A stretch of 64,000 nt of DNA, from contig ONKD01000009.1 of assembly GCA_900318345.1 (NCBI GenBank), forward strand, positions 25,493 to 89,492, in the 5' to 3' direction. A program made the translations under genes and the position numbers. The DNA is from an uncultured Prevotellaceae bacterium. GTDB lineage: Bacteria; Bacteroidota; Bacteroidia; Bacteroidales; Muribaculaceae. Shown here piece after piece: positions 28,714 through 38,629 of this stretch. The notes under the pieces are model-generated. The model was not told the DNA's origin and searched no databases. It worked only from the letters and a program-made list of their open reading frames with translations. Numbering within the stretch: position 1 is the stretch's first letter; each line of letters begins with the position of its first letter.

Positions 28714-30021
28714 TTACTTCATAACCTTAACAGCGCTGGTGGTGCCGTCGGTGTAGGTGGTAACAACGATGGTTACACCATTAGCCTGCTGCATCTCCTG
28801 GCCAGCCATGTTGAAGTAGCGTACGCCAGCAACAGCCTTGCCGTTAACGAGCTCGTCAACACCGTCCCAAGCCTCGAAGCTGATGGTCTCGCTAGCCTCG
28901 TCGCTGATCAGCTTGCCATCCTCCTTAGCGGTAGCGGTAACCTCGTAGGATACAGGCTCACCAAGTACAGAGTAAACTACATAGCAGGGAACGCCATTGT
29001 AAACTGCGGGAACAGCCTCTTCGCCATCAACCAAGACAACAACATCACCTGCACCCTCTACGGTGAAGTAAGCGTGTGAACCGTCCTTGTGGATAACGGT
29101 GATAACGGGGGTAGCGGTCTTCTCTACAGTGTAAGCATAGGTGTCGCTGTCCTCAGCGGGCTCACCAACGAAGTTCTCACCGTCAGGGGTAACCTTGATA
29201 GCTACAGTGTAGCTGTAGTCACCAGCCTCGGTCTGCTCAGCAGCAACGGGAGCCTGCCAAGTAGCAACGCCGTTCTCGAAGGTAACATTCAGGGTATTAC
29301 CATTCATGGTAACCTCTACGGTAGCGTTGGGGTCATTGCTGGTGTAGCTGATGGTAGCAAGGCCATTGGCGTCGAAGGTAACGTCAGCGGTACCAACGAA
29401 GTCCTCGGGGGTAACCTGAGCCTGCTCAACGGTGATGTTGAAGGTCTTGGTTACAGTTTCGCCATTGGTGATGGGACCACGGGGATCCTGACCGCTAGCG
29501 GGCTGAGTGCGAACTTGGATAACACCACCCTCGAAACCGGGCTCAAACTGGAAGGTAATGGTGAACATATTCTCATAGTCACCAATCCACTTGTTAGCAC
29601 CATAGGTCACGGGATCGTCATTGTCCGGATCCATAGCGTCGGTCCAATAGTAACCAGCAACAGTGCTAGCAGCAATGAAGCGGGTATTGTTCTGACCCTT
29701 GTTCAAGCCAACAGTGATAGTCTTCTCGTTGCACAGCTCATCGATGTAAGCCATGGTCATGTCTGCACCCTCAGATGCACCAGCTGCGCTCATGTTGGGG
29801 AGAAGAACGTTCTCCTGGCCATTGGTCATGAGGTCAACGGTCCAAGCGCTCACGTAGTTGTCGAAGTGAGCCTTAACGGGAACAGTAATACGACGCTGAC
29901 GAGCAGAGGTCTGAGCCAAAAGCTCCTGTGATACCTCGAAGTCCTCGATGTACATGTACTCCTCTGCGCAGAGGCTACCTGCCATCATCAAAGCAGCTAA
30001 AGTAAATAAAACTTTCTTCAT
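28714..30021 (-). CDS. Secreted protein with C-terminal sorting-like tail (paralogue A)
   Basis: The 435-residue protein has a signal peptide (1-19, ending SLCAEE). A 190-residue N-terminal domain is shared with the gene at 30662 (EYMYIEDFEVSQELLAQTSA, ASEGADMTMAYIDELC, AASTVAGYYWTDAMDPDNDD). One or two beta-sandwich repeats follow, then a tail ending FNMAGQEM, VVTTYTDGTTSAVKVMK. The tail fits type IX-like export; the N-domain is only loosely cohesin-like. Arg codons are mostly CGT and Asn/Phe codons mostly C-ending, a pattern of strong expression. A consensus promoter lies 320 nt upstream, giving a long leader. Confidence 0.8.
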   Translation of the reverse strand: MKKVLFTLAALMMAGSLCAEEYMYIEDFEVSQELLAQTSARQRRITVPVKAHFDNYVSAWTVDLMTNGQENVLLPNMSAAGASEGADMTMAYIDELCNEKTITVGLNKGQNNTRFIAASTVAGYYWTDAMDPDNDDPVTYGANKWIGDYENMFTITFQFEPGFEGGVIQVRTQPASGQDPRGPITNGETVTKTFNITVEQAQVTPEDFVGTADVTFDANGLATISYTSNDPNATVEVTMNGNTLNVTFENGVATWQAPVAAEQTEAGDYSYTVAIKVTPDGENFVGEPAEDSDTYAYTVEKTATPVITVIHKDGSHAYFTVEGAGDVVVLVDGEEAVPAVYNGVPCYVVYSVLGEPVSYEVTATAKEDGKLISDEASETISFEAWDGVDELVNGKAVAGVRYFNMAGQEMQQANGVTIVVTTYTDGTTSAVKVMK

Positions 30022-30371
30022 AATTGAATAAAATTTAATTAAAAAAATTAGTTATAAAGTGAATAAAAACATTAATAAATCATTTTTGCTTAAGAGGTTC
30101 AATATTAGTTCTGACCATTAGAGAGTTCCGGATCAACCCATGCTTGCAGGAATAATTTTTTAAGGTAATGTATCCTTTTGTTGCTTATCACGATGTTTAG
30201 CGGGCTTGACTCCTTGCGCTAGCCGACACGGCTCAACGCCCGGTCAACCCTGGTTAAACAATGCTTATAATACTCAGTTATCATATAGTTAGATATATCC
30301 AATTCTCAGTATAATGATGCTAGTTGGTTTATCTCGTGATGCAAAGATAATACATTTTTCAATACCCACAA
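30022..30371 (-). promoter_or_regulatory. Consensus promoter and ~315-nt leader of the 28714 gene
   Basis: Minus-strand TTG (30371-30369), 19-nt spacer, TATCTTTG (30349-30342), then a leader of about 315 nt to the start codon. The leader contains GC-rich stretches (for example at 30200-30250) that could fold. No reading frame of note is present. Function unknown; it may act in stability or translation control. Confidence 0.6.
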
Positions 30372-30605
30372 AAAAAAATCGATTTTTTTTAAAAAAAATA
30401 GCCCACACAAAGCCTTTAAACTCCCTTATAATCCCTTAGGCCCCGCCCACCCCAAGGGTAGCCGCCCATTAGGCCCATTGGCCCAATTTTGGCCAATTTG
30501 ACCAATTCGTCTAATTCGTCTAATTCGCGGACAGCTAAGAGCGCGCGGATGCCCAGTTAGTTTAATTCATGTAATTCGTAGTTTATTTTAGTCTGGGGAC
30601 ACAAC
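30372..30605. other. Intergenic stretch with ATTCG-type short repeats
   Basis: Contains AT-rich sequence and short direct repeats around TTCGTCTAATTCG (about 30505-30530). No gene seen. Confidence 0.4.
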
Positions 30606-30640
30606 AAAAAAAGGCGGCCCGGAAGGGTCGCCCTTTTTTA
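30606..30640 (-). terminator. Strong intrinsic terminator of the 30662 gene
   Basis: Same GGCGaCCC/GGGcCGCC core and T-run as at 28657-28691, on the minus strand. Confidence 0.9.
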
Positions 30641-30661
30641 GATTAGCTTAGAAGCAATTGC

Positions 30662-32845
30662 TTACTTCATCACCTTAACTGAGCTGGTGGTGCCGTCGGT
30701 GTAGGTGGTAACGACGATGGTCATGCCGTTAGCCTCCTGCATCTCCTGACCAGCCATGTTGTAGTAGCGTACGCCAGCAACGGTCTTGCCGTTAACGAGC
30801 TCGTCAACGCTCACGGGACCACCCTTAGCAACGTAAGCGGTGTAACCAGCAAACTCACCAGTAACCTGATCCAATACCAGGTGAACACCGATGCTGTAGC
30901 TGTAACCGTTGAATACGTAGTAGGTGTTGGTGTTGTCAGCGGTCAGCGGGTTATACATTGAGTCACCCAGGTTAGCCTCGGTTGCATCCTCGGGAGCACC
31001 ATAAGCTACACCGTCGATCAAGAAGTAGAAGTTACCAACTTCGTAGTACAGAGGATAGATCACGTCATAAGCAGTGATGTAGTCGCCATTAGCGCCAAGG
31101 TTCAGCTGAACGAACTCCTCAGTGCCATCGGCCTGTACCATTACCAACCAGTAACCTACCATGTGGGGATCCTCGGGACCAGGACCAACCTCCTTAGCAG
31201 GAACCTCAACATACTCGGTATCGCTCATACCAACCAGAGCATCCTCGTCGGCCTGTGCGGTAGCCCAAACGCCAACATAAGCAACCTCCTCGCCGAAGGG
31301 GATCTCGAAGGTAGCCTCACCGTCGCCGGTAGCTACAGCAACGGGACCATTGCCGTCGAAGTAGTTCACGTAGATGATTACGGTACCCTCACCAGTAGCG
31401 GTGATGGTAACAACCTCAGCCTCGGTGTCGGTAACAACGTTTACAACGGGAGCGGGAGTCTCATAGGGCTGGGGAGCGGGAGCGCCCGGAACCTCGATGG
31501 TTGCCAGAGCATACTCGCTGACTTCCTTGCCTTCCTCCTGAGCGGTAGCGCTTACACCCCACTCTTCACCCTCGGGATCCTCGCAGTAGGGGATCAGGTA
31601 GGTTACCTCGTTCTCACCACGAGCGATCTCAACATCGTCGTGATAGAGGATGATGGTACCATTACCGGTAACGGTAACGAGGATACCCTCGCCATTGTCA
31701 TACCAGTTGATGACGGGCTTGTCAGTTACCTGGGGCTGGGGCTCCGGAGTCTTAGCGGGAACGGTGTAGGTCAGAGTAGCGGTCTCGCTGATCAGCTTGC
31801 CTTCCTCCTGAGCGGTAGCAGTGATTACGATCTCATGCTCCTCATCCTGGTAGTTGTAACGGAAGGGGTTGGAAACCTCCATACCATCGATGTACAGCTT
31901 AACGGTGCCAGCACCAACAGCCTCGATCATCAGGTACTCCTCCTCAGCGTTGTCAGTAACAACGATCTCGGGAGTAGCGGTAACCTCGGGAACAACGGGA
32001 GCCCACTCACCCTCGTAGGTAGCGGTCAGGTCGTTGTAACCCTCAGCGCTGATGGTAACGGTAACGATGTTGTTACCCTCAACGAGCTGTACGTTGCCGT
32101 CAACGAGCTCAACGGGCTCACCATTCAGGGTGATGGTCATGGTGTACTCTTCCTCACCAGTGTAGCTAACGGGCAGCAGACCATCCTCGGTTACGTCACC
32201 AAATACGATCTGGCCAGCGAAGTCCTGGGTCTGGGGCTGTGAACCCTCAACAGTGATGTGGAACTCCTTGTCGTTAACCTGGCCTCTCTCGCAGACGGGA
32301 CCACGGGGATCAGCACCACTAGCGGGAGCGGTACGAACCACCATCGTAGCGCCCTGGAAGTCCTGAGCGAACTGGAAGGTGATGGTGAACATCTGCTCAT
32401 AGTCACCGAGCCACTTGTTAGCACCATAGGTCACGGGATCGTCGTTGTCCGGATCCATGTCCTCGGTCCAATAGTAACCAGCAACAGTACTAGCAGCGAT
32501 GAAACGGGTGTTGTTCTGACCCTTGTTCAAGCCGATACCAATAGTCTTGATGTCGCACAGCTCATCCATGTACTCCATCGTCATGTCTGCACCCTCAGAT
32601 GCACCAGCAACGGTAACGCCGTAGGGAAGAGCGTTCTCAACGCCATCGGTTACGAGGTCAACCTGCCATGCGCTAACATAAGCCTCAAAGTGAGCCTTAA
32701 CGTTAACGGTCATGCGACGATTGCGAGCAGCGGTCTGAGCCAGAAGCTCCTGTGATACCTCGAAATCATCGATGTACATGTACTCCTCTGCACTGAGGCT
32801 ACCAACCATCAGCAGAGCAGCTAAAGTAAATAAAAATTTCTTCAT
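30662..32845 (-). CDS. Secreted protein with C-terminal sorting-like tail (paralogue B)
   Basis: The 727-residue protein shares its N-terminal 200 residues with paralogue A (EYMYIDDFEVSQELLAQTAA, NKGQNNTRFIAASTVAGYYW). It then has four or more beta-sandwich repeats with the theme VTATAQEEGKLISETATL and IDGMEVSNPFRY. It ends YNMAGQEMQEANGMTIVVTT and a SSVKVMK tail. It has the same strongly biased codon choice. Its sticky repeats would suit a structural or adhesive surface protein (inference). A long leader and consensus promoter lie upstream, as in paralogue A. Confidence 0.8.
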   Translation of the reverse strand: MKKFLFTLAALLMVGSLSAEEYMYIDDFEVSQELLAQTAARNRRMTVNVKAHFEAYVSAWQVDLVTDGVENALPYGVTVAGASEGADMTMEYMDELCDIKTIGIGLNKGQNNTRFIAASTVAGYYWTEDMDPDNDDPVTYGANKWLGDYEQMFTITFQFAQDFQGATMVVRTAPASGADPRGPVCERGQVNDKEFHITVEGSQPQTQDFAGQIVFGDVTEDGLLPVSYTGEEEYTMTITLNGEPVELVDGNVQLVEGNNIVTVTISAEGYNDLTATYEGEWAPVVPEVTATPEIVVTDNAEEEYLMIEAVGAGTVKLYIDGMEVSNPFRYNYQDEEHEIVITATAQEEGKLISETATLTYTVPAKTPEPQPQVTDKPVINWYDNGEGILVTVTGNGTIILYHDDVEIARGENEVTYLIPYCEDPEGEEWGVSATAQEEGKEVSEYALATIEVPGAPAPQPYETPAPVVNVVTDTEAEVVTITATGEGTVIIYVNYFDGNGPVAVATGDGEATFEIPFGEEVAYVGVWATAQADEDALVGMSDTEYVEVPAKEVGPGPEDPHMVGYWLVMVQADGTEEFVQLNLGANGDYITAYDVIYPLYYEVGNFYFLIDGVAYGAPEDATEANLGDSMYNPLTADNTNTYYVFNGYSYSIGVHLVLDQVTGEFAGYTAYVAKGGPVSVDELVNGKTVAGVRYYNMAGQEMQEANGMTIVVTTYTDGTTSSVKVMK

Positions 32846-33146
32846 ACAAATACGAAATTTAATGGTTAATAAAAAAGTAAATAATTAATTCTATTTCAGT
32901 ATTTTAGTTACACAAAGTTGGCTTCTTATCTTGATTCATCAAATTGTCCCGGACTAACTATACTCATTTTTATTTCTCATCTTTTGTCCTCTTTCTATAC
33001 AAGCTAGCGCCCTTACTTGTCAAGCAAGAGGCGGTGGGAGGGGGCTAACACTTAAGTTTTTCATTTGTCGCAACTTATATTAAAGGCTATAGTGATATCA
33101 ACTTATAGTCACGTGCAAAATTACGATAAATCCATAAAAGAGACAA
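32846..33146 (-). promoter_or_regulatory. Consensus promoter and ~265-nt leader of the 30662 gene
   Basis: Minus-strand TTG (33146-33144), 20-nt spacer, TAATTTTG (33123-33116). About 265 nt of untranslated leader follow to 32845, with a GC-rich block near 33015-33050 (inverted repeat CTTGCTTGACAAG). No ORF. Confidence 0.6.
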
Positions 33147-33350
33147 AACACGCTCTGATTTTTTCTGTTAAAAAATATTAAATTCATGACGCCTGCCCAC
33201 GCGTTACTAGCTGCCCGCCCACACATTATATAATATCTATAAGAGTCACCATCGGCCACGGAGCCCCAAGGGCCATTCATGGCCCCCAAGGCCCAATCGT
33301 GAGCCGCCACAAAAAAGTTGGGGCACCAAACCAAAAAAAGGGTGTATAAG

Positions 33351-33381
33351 TTGCACAGGTATAATATAATGTGTAATTTTG
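33351..33381 (+). promoter_or_regulatory. Consensus promoter of a candidate structured RNA
   Basis: TTG (33351-33353), 20-nt spacer, TAATTTTG (33374-33381) on the plus strand. Confidence 0.7.
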
Positions 33382-33387
33382 CACGCA

Positions 33388-33535
33388 ATTTAAAGAGAGT
33401 CCGGCCATCAACTGTTGACGGCTGGAGTGATGCAAAGAAATGAACACTAGGGTTACTGCTTGGGTAGAGCGATGGGCTTGTATGCTGTCTGACCTGCGGG
33501 TCACGGGGCATCATGGCCGTGAGTCGCTTTTTTTA
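33388..33535 (+). ncRNA. Candidate structured RNA or leader of about 148 nt
   Basis: The interval starts about 7 nt after a consensus promoter. The first part folds as CCGGCC/GGCTGG plus TCAAC/GTTGA. The 3' part forms a terminator-like arm (AGCGA near 33469 with TCGCT near 33524, ACGG/CCGT inside), then seven T (33528-33534). No known RNA family was recognised. It lies just upstream of the 33693 gene, so it is either a stand-alone small RNA or an attenuating leader. A short minus-strand ORF across it is discounted. Confidence 0.5.
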
Positions 33536-33692
33536 TTTAGCTACCGCTCGGGTGTCATCCCTATCCCTGTCCACAACGGGCACGCTTCATGGGCTCCCTA
33601 CCGTGGATCTGACAAACAAACCATTTGGTAAAATCAACAACAAAGACAAAAACATCAATTTTTTTAACCATTTAATTTTTCTTTAGTTTATT
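33536..33692 (+). other. Untranslated stretch between the RNA and the 33693 gene
   Basis: No promoter matching the consensus was found here, so the downstream gene may depend on read-through from 33388. The last 60 bases are AT-rich. The start codon context is weak, as usual in Bacteroidetes. Confidence 0.45.
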
Positions 33693-36600
33693 ATGAAAAA
33701 TTTACTAACCTTTTTCTTGACTGCCCTGCTGGCCTTCTCCGTCGGCTGGGCAGAAACAGTTGAAATTACGATGTCCCTACAGGGATGGTCTAATCAACAA
33801 GATGTAACCAGTGTCACAAAAGATGGTGTGTCTATCACTTTTGATGCTGGCACAAACACTCAGAACACACCTAAGTATTACAATACTGGTCTAGGAGTTC
33901 GTTTGTATCCAAACAACACAATGACTGTCACTGCTGGCAACAACACGATTACATCTATTGTTTTGAGATTTTCTACCCCTAGCTACACGGGGACTTTTTC
34001 AGCAAATGTTGGATCTTATAGCTTGTCTAACTCAACAGGAACTTGGGAAGGAAATGCTTCTTCTGTAATATTCACGAATACGGCCACGTCAGGTCATGCT
34101 CGTTTGCAGACGGTTGAAGTCACCTATACCTCTGGTGGCAGCACAGTTGAGACTTGTGCCACCCCGACGTTCTCGCCTGGAACTGGTACTTACACCGAGG
34201 CCCAGAACGTGACCATCTCGACCACGACCAGTGGTGCAAGCATCTATTACACCACCGATCGCTCTACCCCCAGCTCTACCAACGGCACCCTCTACACTGG
34301 CGCCATCAACGTGAGCGAGACCACGACCATCAAGGCCATTGCCGTCAAGACAGGCAATAACGATAGCCAAGTAGCCGAAGCTACCTACACCATCGAGGCC
34401 GGTGGTTCAACGATCTACCGCAAGGTGACCAGCACCGACGCACTCACCACGGGTGATTATCTAATTGTCTATGAGAATGGAAGTGTAGCATTTGACGGTA
34501 ACCGGACAACGCTGGATGCAGTAAGCAATACACAAGCTGTTACAATCATCGATCATACGATTAAGACTAACCAGCCCATTTACTTTACCTATGATGCCGC
34601 TACTGGCTCCCTCAAGAGTGCCAGCGGCTATTACATCGGCAAGACTGCTACTGGTAACGGTATGAACACCAGCCAAACCGAGGCTTATACCCATACCATT
34701 ACTTTCGACAATGGTAATGCCGTGATCACCTCATCTGGTGGTCCTACCCTCCGCTACAATAGCGCTTCTAATCAGACACGCTTCCGTTATTATGGAAGTG
34801 GTCAGCAAGCTATTCAGCTCTATAAGAAGGACAGCAATGACCCGACGTTATTGGCTACCCCGACAACGCTGACATTGACCGACATCCCCTACGACGGCAG
34901 CTCGACGAGCGGCACATTCACGTTAACGGGTGCAAACTTGACCCAGAATGTGACGATGGTGCTCAGTGGTGCCGAAGGCTTCTCAATTGATCCCTCGACC
35001 AGCCCCATCGTTCCTGTTGATGGCAGTGTGAGCCAGGAATATACTGTAACCTATAATGGTAATAGCACGAGCGAAGTGACCGCCACGGTTACCTTCACCT
35101 GTGGTGACCTTACCGAGACCGTTACCGTGACCGCCAAGAAGGCAACTCCGCCTCCTGCCTCGATAACGATCTCTCCTAACACTCAGACCTTTAGCGACGC
35201 TGCACCTGCTGAGCTGACGATTACTGGAGAATACGTCAGCGGCAACATCAATGCCAGCTTGGCCACGAATACTGATTGGTATTTGAATCCCAACACGTTC
35301 GGCAACACTGGCGGCACAGCAACAGTGACCTATAATGGCCGCGCCCTGAGCTCAACCAACACGGTAACCGCAAGCGCCAGTGGCGCCACCGACGCTACGG
35401 CAACGGTAAACTATGTTGCCGACCTGTACATTGTGACCGATAACGGTGTGACCGGTGATTGGCACTTCGATGGACAATATAGCGTGCAGATGACTAATAA
35501 CAATGGTGTTTATACTGGCATCTTTACCGCTACAAACGACAACACCTTTATCCTGTTTGCCAGAAAGACGGGCGATGGTGTGAATTGGAACACCCGCTAT
35601 GTCTTTGGTCCCAACAGTGATGGCGACTGGTGGCTGAATGGCGACAACGGCAATGGCACTATCGACCTAAACGACGATGATCCCATCAAGATTGTCAATA
35701 GCGGCACCTATATCATCACCATCAATGCCTCCACTGGCGCCTTCACCATCACCAAGAGGAATTTAGGTGGTGACGAGTTTGTGCTGGTGACCGATACTGA
35801 AGATGTGACCACCGATAGCGAGTACGTGCTCGTGTATAGCAACACGGCCGCAATGGGCAAGACCCTGGTCGATGCAAGTACTGATTATCTGAACTGCGAG
35901 ACTTCTGGTTTTGACGTTGACGTTGATGTTGTAACCTTAACAAGCGATTCTGAAGTCAATGTCTTCACTTTGATTGAAGTTGATAATTATTTCTATATTC
36001 TGGACAGTAACGGTAAGTACATCGGTACCAACGGCAATAATTTAGCTTTAGCAGATGAGGCCAATGGTAATGCCTATAAATGGTCCATTACAATCGCCAA
36101 CGATTTGGCTGTCATACAGAACCTGGGAAATTCAAGATTTTTGGCTTACAATACTTCGTCACCTCGTTTCACCACCTATGCAACAATCACATCTGGTTCG
36201 GCTCAGCAATACGCTGCCCTCTACAAGCGTGGCGGCACTGTCGGTCCAGTTGCTCCTGCTACTCCTGTGATTACTCCTGATAGTGGCAACTATCCTGGTG
36301 ACCAGGAGGTAAGCATCGCTTGCAGCACCACTGGTGCCACCATCTATTACACCATCGATGGTGGTGACACTCAGACCTATAGTGAACCGTTCAATGTAGA
36401 ACTAGACGCAGAGCACACCACGGCTACCGTCGAGGCATGGGCTGTGAAGGACGGGCTCACGAGTGAGCACGTGACCGCAACATATACCTACAAGAGCGAC
36501 AAAGTGTACAGCATCGCCGAGTTCCTGGCTCTGGATGAAGGTGAGGAAGTGACTTTCGAGAGCCCCGTGGTAGTGCTGTTTGACTACTCTCAGAATAGTA

Positions 36601-38306
36601 GCAATGGCCAGGAGTACATTTGGGTGAAGGACCGCACGGGTTATACCCAGTTCTTTATCTCGCCTGTATTCAAGAGCGACACAACAGCGGTAGATGATGG
36701 CGATGGATTCTGGCCCAAGTATGAGAATGGTGATGTTATCAAACCTGGCTTTAAGGTAAAGAAGAATTATTTCGAAACTGGCGAGTATTTCCAGGGACAG
36801 TGCTATGAGTGGCAAAGCACCTTCCAGGATGCTACCGATAAGGCGCTTGCCGATCCCGAGCAGGTGACGCTGAGCGAACTCATTGCTAATGGCGAAGATT
36901 ATAACAACCGATACCTGTTTATCAACAAGCTGAAAGTTACCGGCTTTATTGAAAACTATGGCGATTATGGCAAGTGGGAGTTCTATGTTGCTGCCGACGA
37001 GGACGATGACAATGTCGCTGAGGTATCTGATGCCTCTCTTGTCGGTTACAACAAGTACAACAGCCCGGCATGGAAAGATAAGCAGGGTCATGTTATTGGT
37101 GTGACAGTGCCCACAGATGGTGAATACTATAATGTGAAATTCATCTTCCAGAAGTATGGCAGCAAGTATGAGATCATGCCCATTGAGTTCACTCCGTGGG
37201 AGGAGACCAGCCTGCGTCTTGAAGACTTGGTAGAGGTTGGTGTAGAGAACAACACTTACAAAATCTCTAATCAGTTGCATGCCGCCGCAGTAACTTGGGA
37301 TGCTGACCGCAATATGTTCGCCATCTTTGCTAAGGATGACGGCATGTATGCCAACAAGCGTTATCCCGCCACTGGTCAAGATACTTACCTGATCAGGTAT
37401 GAGAATCAGAATGGAACCTTCATCAATGAGGTTGAGCAAGAGGATTATGACCAGAGCAACTGGATCGAAATCTTGATCCCCAGCACAATTACTCAAGTTA
37501 CATCTAAGACTACTGATGTCAATGCATATATTCAAGAGCTTGGTAATTTGCAAAGCACATTTGAGAATAAGATCTTAGATGCTGGTTCAGTCCTTGGTAC
37601 CTATGTTGACGCATTGAACCCGACCATCGAGGTTACTGCCCTGCCCACTGTGGCATCGTTATCAACCTATGAGCCCAACATCTACTGCACGGCTAACTTC
37701 TTGATGGAGAACCTTGACACTGATGGCGCTCAAGGCAACGATGGCAATTACTTCATGATGGATGCCAAGCCCCATGAGTTCTGCAAGGTCGTTTGGGCTT
37801 ACTATGACAACAGCAATGGTAACTACTTTGTGATTCCCGCACGCGAGGGTAACGTGGTGAATGGTCACGGCTTCACTGGCAGCTTCATGGCCAATATGTC
37901 ATTGTGTGAGGACTATCAAGTATACTATGACTTTAATCAGATTAGGACATGGTTCCTTGATTCAAATGATGAGTCATATAATGGCCAGCAGACGCTCTAT
38001 GGTTTCGATGCGATTATCCGTAAGAACCCCAATGCTAATAATTCCAATGGTGCTCCGCGCCGCATCCAGCCGGGTACCGGAGACTTTGAGCAGACTCCAG
38101 CCTATATCGTTTACCCGCTTAACGCTGGTGGCAACTCTAACGACAACGTCGTTGGCGTGAAAGAGGTTCTGGGTAACAAGGCCATCGAGAGCGTTCACTA
38201 CTACAACATGATGGGTATGGAGGGCAAGACGCCGTTTGAGGGCATCAACATCGTTGTGACCCGCTACACCGACGGCAGCACCTCGACCATCAAGGTCATG
38301 AAGTAA
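33693..38306 (+). CDS. Large secreted adhesin-like protein with sorting-like tail
   Basis: The 1537-residue protein has a signal peptide (about 1-20). Two chitobiase-type repeats are seen (about residues 153-235, with SGASIYYTTDRSTPSS, and about 850-935, with TGATIYYTIDGG). Two RICIN/lectin-like segments begin DYLIVYENG and EYVLVYSNT. Ig-like repeats lie around 390-570, and an OB-like domain near 940-1060 (EFLALDEGEEVTFESPVVVL). The tail is YNMMGMEGKTPFEGINIVV then STSTIKVMK. No catalytic site is seen, so a carbohydrate-binding or adhesive role is plausible. A terminator follows at 38326. Confidence 0.85.
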   Translation: MKNLLTFFLTALLAFSVGWAETVEITMSLQGWSNQQDVTSVTKDGVSITFDAGTNTQNTPKYYNTGLGVRLYPNNTMTVTAGNNTITSIVLRFSTPSYTGTFSANVGSYSLSNSTGTWEGNASSVIFTNTATSGHARLQTVEVTYTSGGSTVETCATPTFSPGTGTYTEAQNVTISTTTSGASIYYTTDRSTPSSTNGTLYTGAINVSETTTIKAIAVKTGNNDSQVAEATYTIEAGGSTIYRKVTSTDALTTGDYLIVYENGSVAFDGNRTTLDAVSNTQAVTIIDHTIKTNQPIYFTYDAATGSLKSASGYYIGKTATGNGMNTSQTEAYTHTITFDNGNAVITSSGGPTLRYNSASNQTRFRYYGSGQQAIQLYKKDSNDPTLLATPTTLTLTDIPYDGSSTSGTFTLTGANLTQNVTMVLSGAEGFSIDPSTSPIVPVDGSVSQEYTVTYNGNSTSEVTATVTFTCGDLTETVTVTAKKATPPPASITISPNTQTFSDAAPAELTITGEYVSGNINASLATNTDWYLNPNTFGNTGGTATVTYNGRALSSTNTVTASASGATDATATVNYVADLYIVTDNGVTGDWHFDGQYSVQMTNNNGVYTGIFTATNDNTFILFARKTGDGVNWNTRYVFGPNSDGDWWLNGDNGNGTIDLNDDDPIKIVNSGTYIITINASTGAFTITKRNLGGDEFVLVTDTEDVTTDSEYVLVYSNTAAMGKTLVDASTDYLNCETSGFDVDVDVVTLTSDSEVNVFTLIEVDNYFYILDSNGKYIGTNGNNLALADEANGNAYKWSITIANDLAVIQNLGNSRFLAYNTSSPRFTTYATITSGSAQQYAALYKRGGTVGPVAPATPVITPDSGNYPGDQEVSIACSTTGATIYYTIDGGDTQTYSEPFNVELDAEHTTATVEAWAVKDGLTSEHVTATYTYKSDKVYSIAEFLALDEGEEVTFESPVVVLFDYSQNSSNGQEYIWVKDRTGYTQFFISPVFKSDTTAVDDGDGFWPKYENGDVIKPGFKVKKNYFETGEYFQGQCYEWQSTFQDATDKALADPEQVTLSELIANGEDYNNRYLFINKLKVTGFIENYGDYGKWEFYVAADEDDDNVAEVSDASLVGYNKYNSPAWKDKQGHVIGVTVPTDGEYYNVKFIFQKYGSKYEIMPIEFTPWEETSLRLEDLVEVGVENNTYKISNQLHAAAVTWDADRNMFAIFAKDDGMYANKRYPATGQDTYLIRYENQNGTFINEVEQEDYDQSNWIEILIPSTITQVTSKTTDVNAYIQELGNLQSTFENKILDAGSVLGTYVDALNPTIEVTALPTVASLSTYEPNIYCTANFLMENLDTDGAQGNDGNYFMMDAKPHEFCKVVWAYYDNSNGNYFVIPAREGNVVNGHGFTGSFMANMSLCEDYQVYYDFNQIRTWFLDSNDESYNGQQTLYGFDAIIRKNPNANNSNGAPRRIQPGTGDFEQTPAYIVYPLNAGGNSNDNVVGVKEVLGNKAIESVHYYNMMGMEGKTPFEGINIVVTRYTDGSTSTIKVMK

Positions 38307-38325
38307 AAAACGCTTCCTCATAACT

Positions 38326-38359
38326 AAAAAGGCGACCCCAATCGGGCCGCCTTTTTTTT
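38326..38359 (+). terminator. Strong intrinsic terminator of the 33693 gene
   Basis: GGCGACCC (38331-38338) pairs with GGGCCGCC over a short loop, then eight T. Same core as 28657-28691 and 30606-30640. Confidence 0.92.
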
Positions 38360-38409
38360 GCTTCGTCCCCCCATCCATTCCATCTCCCTAGCCCCATTCG
38401 GCCAGTCCC

Positions 38410-38475
38410 GTGGGCCGTGGCTCCGCCACGGTCAGTTCCATCCGTCACTTCCGTCATCTCCGTTCCCTCCGTCAC
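38410..38475. repeat. GTGGGCCGTGGC palindrome plus 9-bp tandem array
   Basis: CCGTGGC-TCC-GCCACGG (about 38415-38431) is followed by five 9-bp units of the TTCCATCCG type (38432-38475). The same palindrome recurs at about 56445-56461, beside another 9-bp array. Confidence 0.8.
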
Positions 38476-38506
38476 AGGGTGAACATGCCACCCCCCCCCA
38501 CCTGTA

Positions 38507-38629
38507 GAGGGTGTGTCATAATTTTCGATTGAAACATTGATCGAGCTTCGCTCGAGAAATTTAAACAAATTATTTAAATAATTAATATAAAAATTTTAAT
38601 TGTTTACATTGCAATTATGACACAGCCTC
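38507..38629. mobile_element. MITE-like element of 123 bp
   Basis: Terminal inverted repeats of 17 bp (GAGGGTGTGTCATAATT; 16 of 17 match) bound an AT-rich core carrying a TCGAGC/GCTCGA hairpin. No transposase gene. The same end sequence recurs exactly at 63906-63922. No target duplication was recognised. The ends resemble those of insertion sequences, so it may be mobilised by one elsewhere. Confidence 0.55.

Noticed and set aside
33098-33514. Minus-strand open frame of 138 codons
   Set aside because: It runs across the consensus promoters and the candidate RNA, has a random-looking composition and no start-site support.
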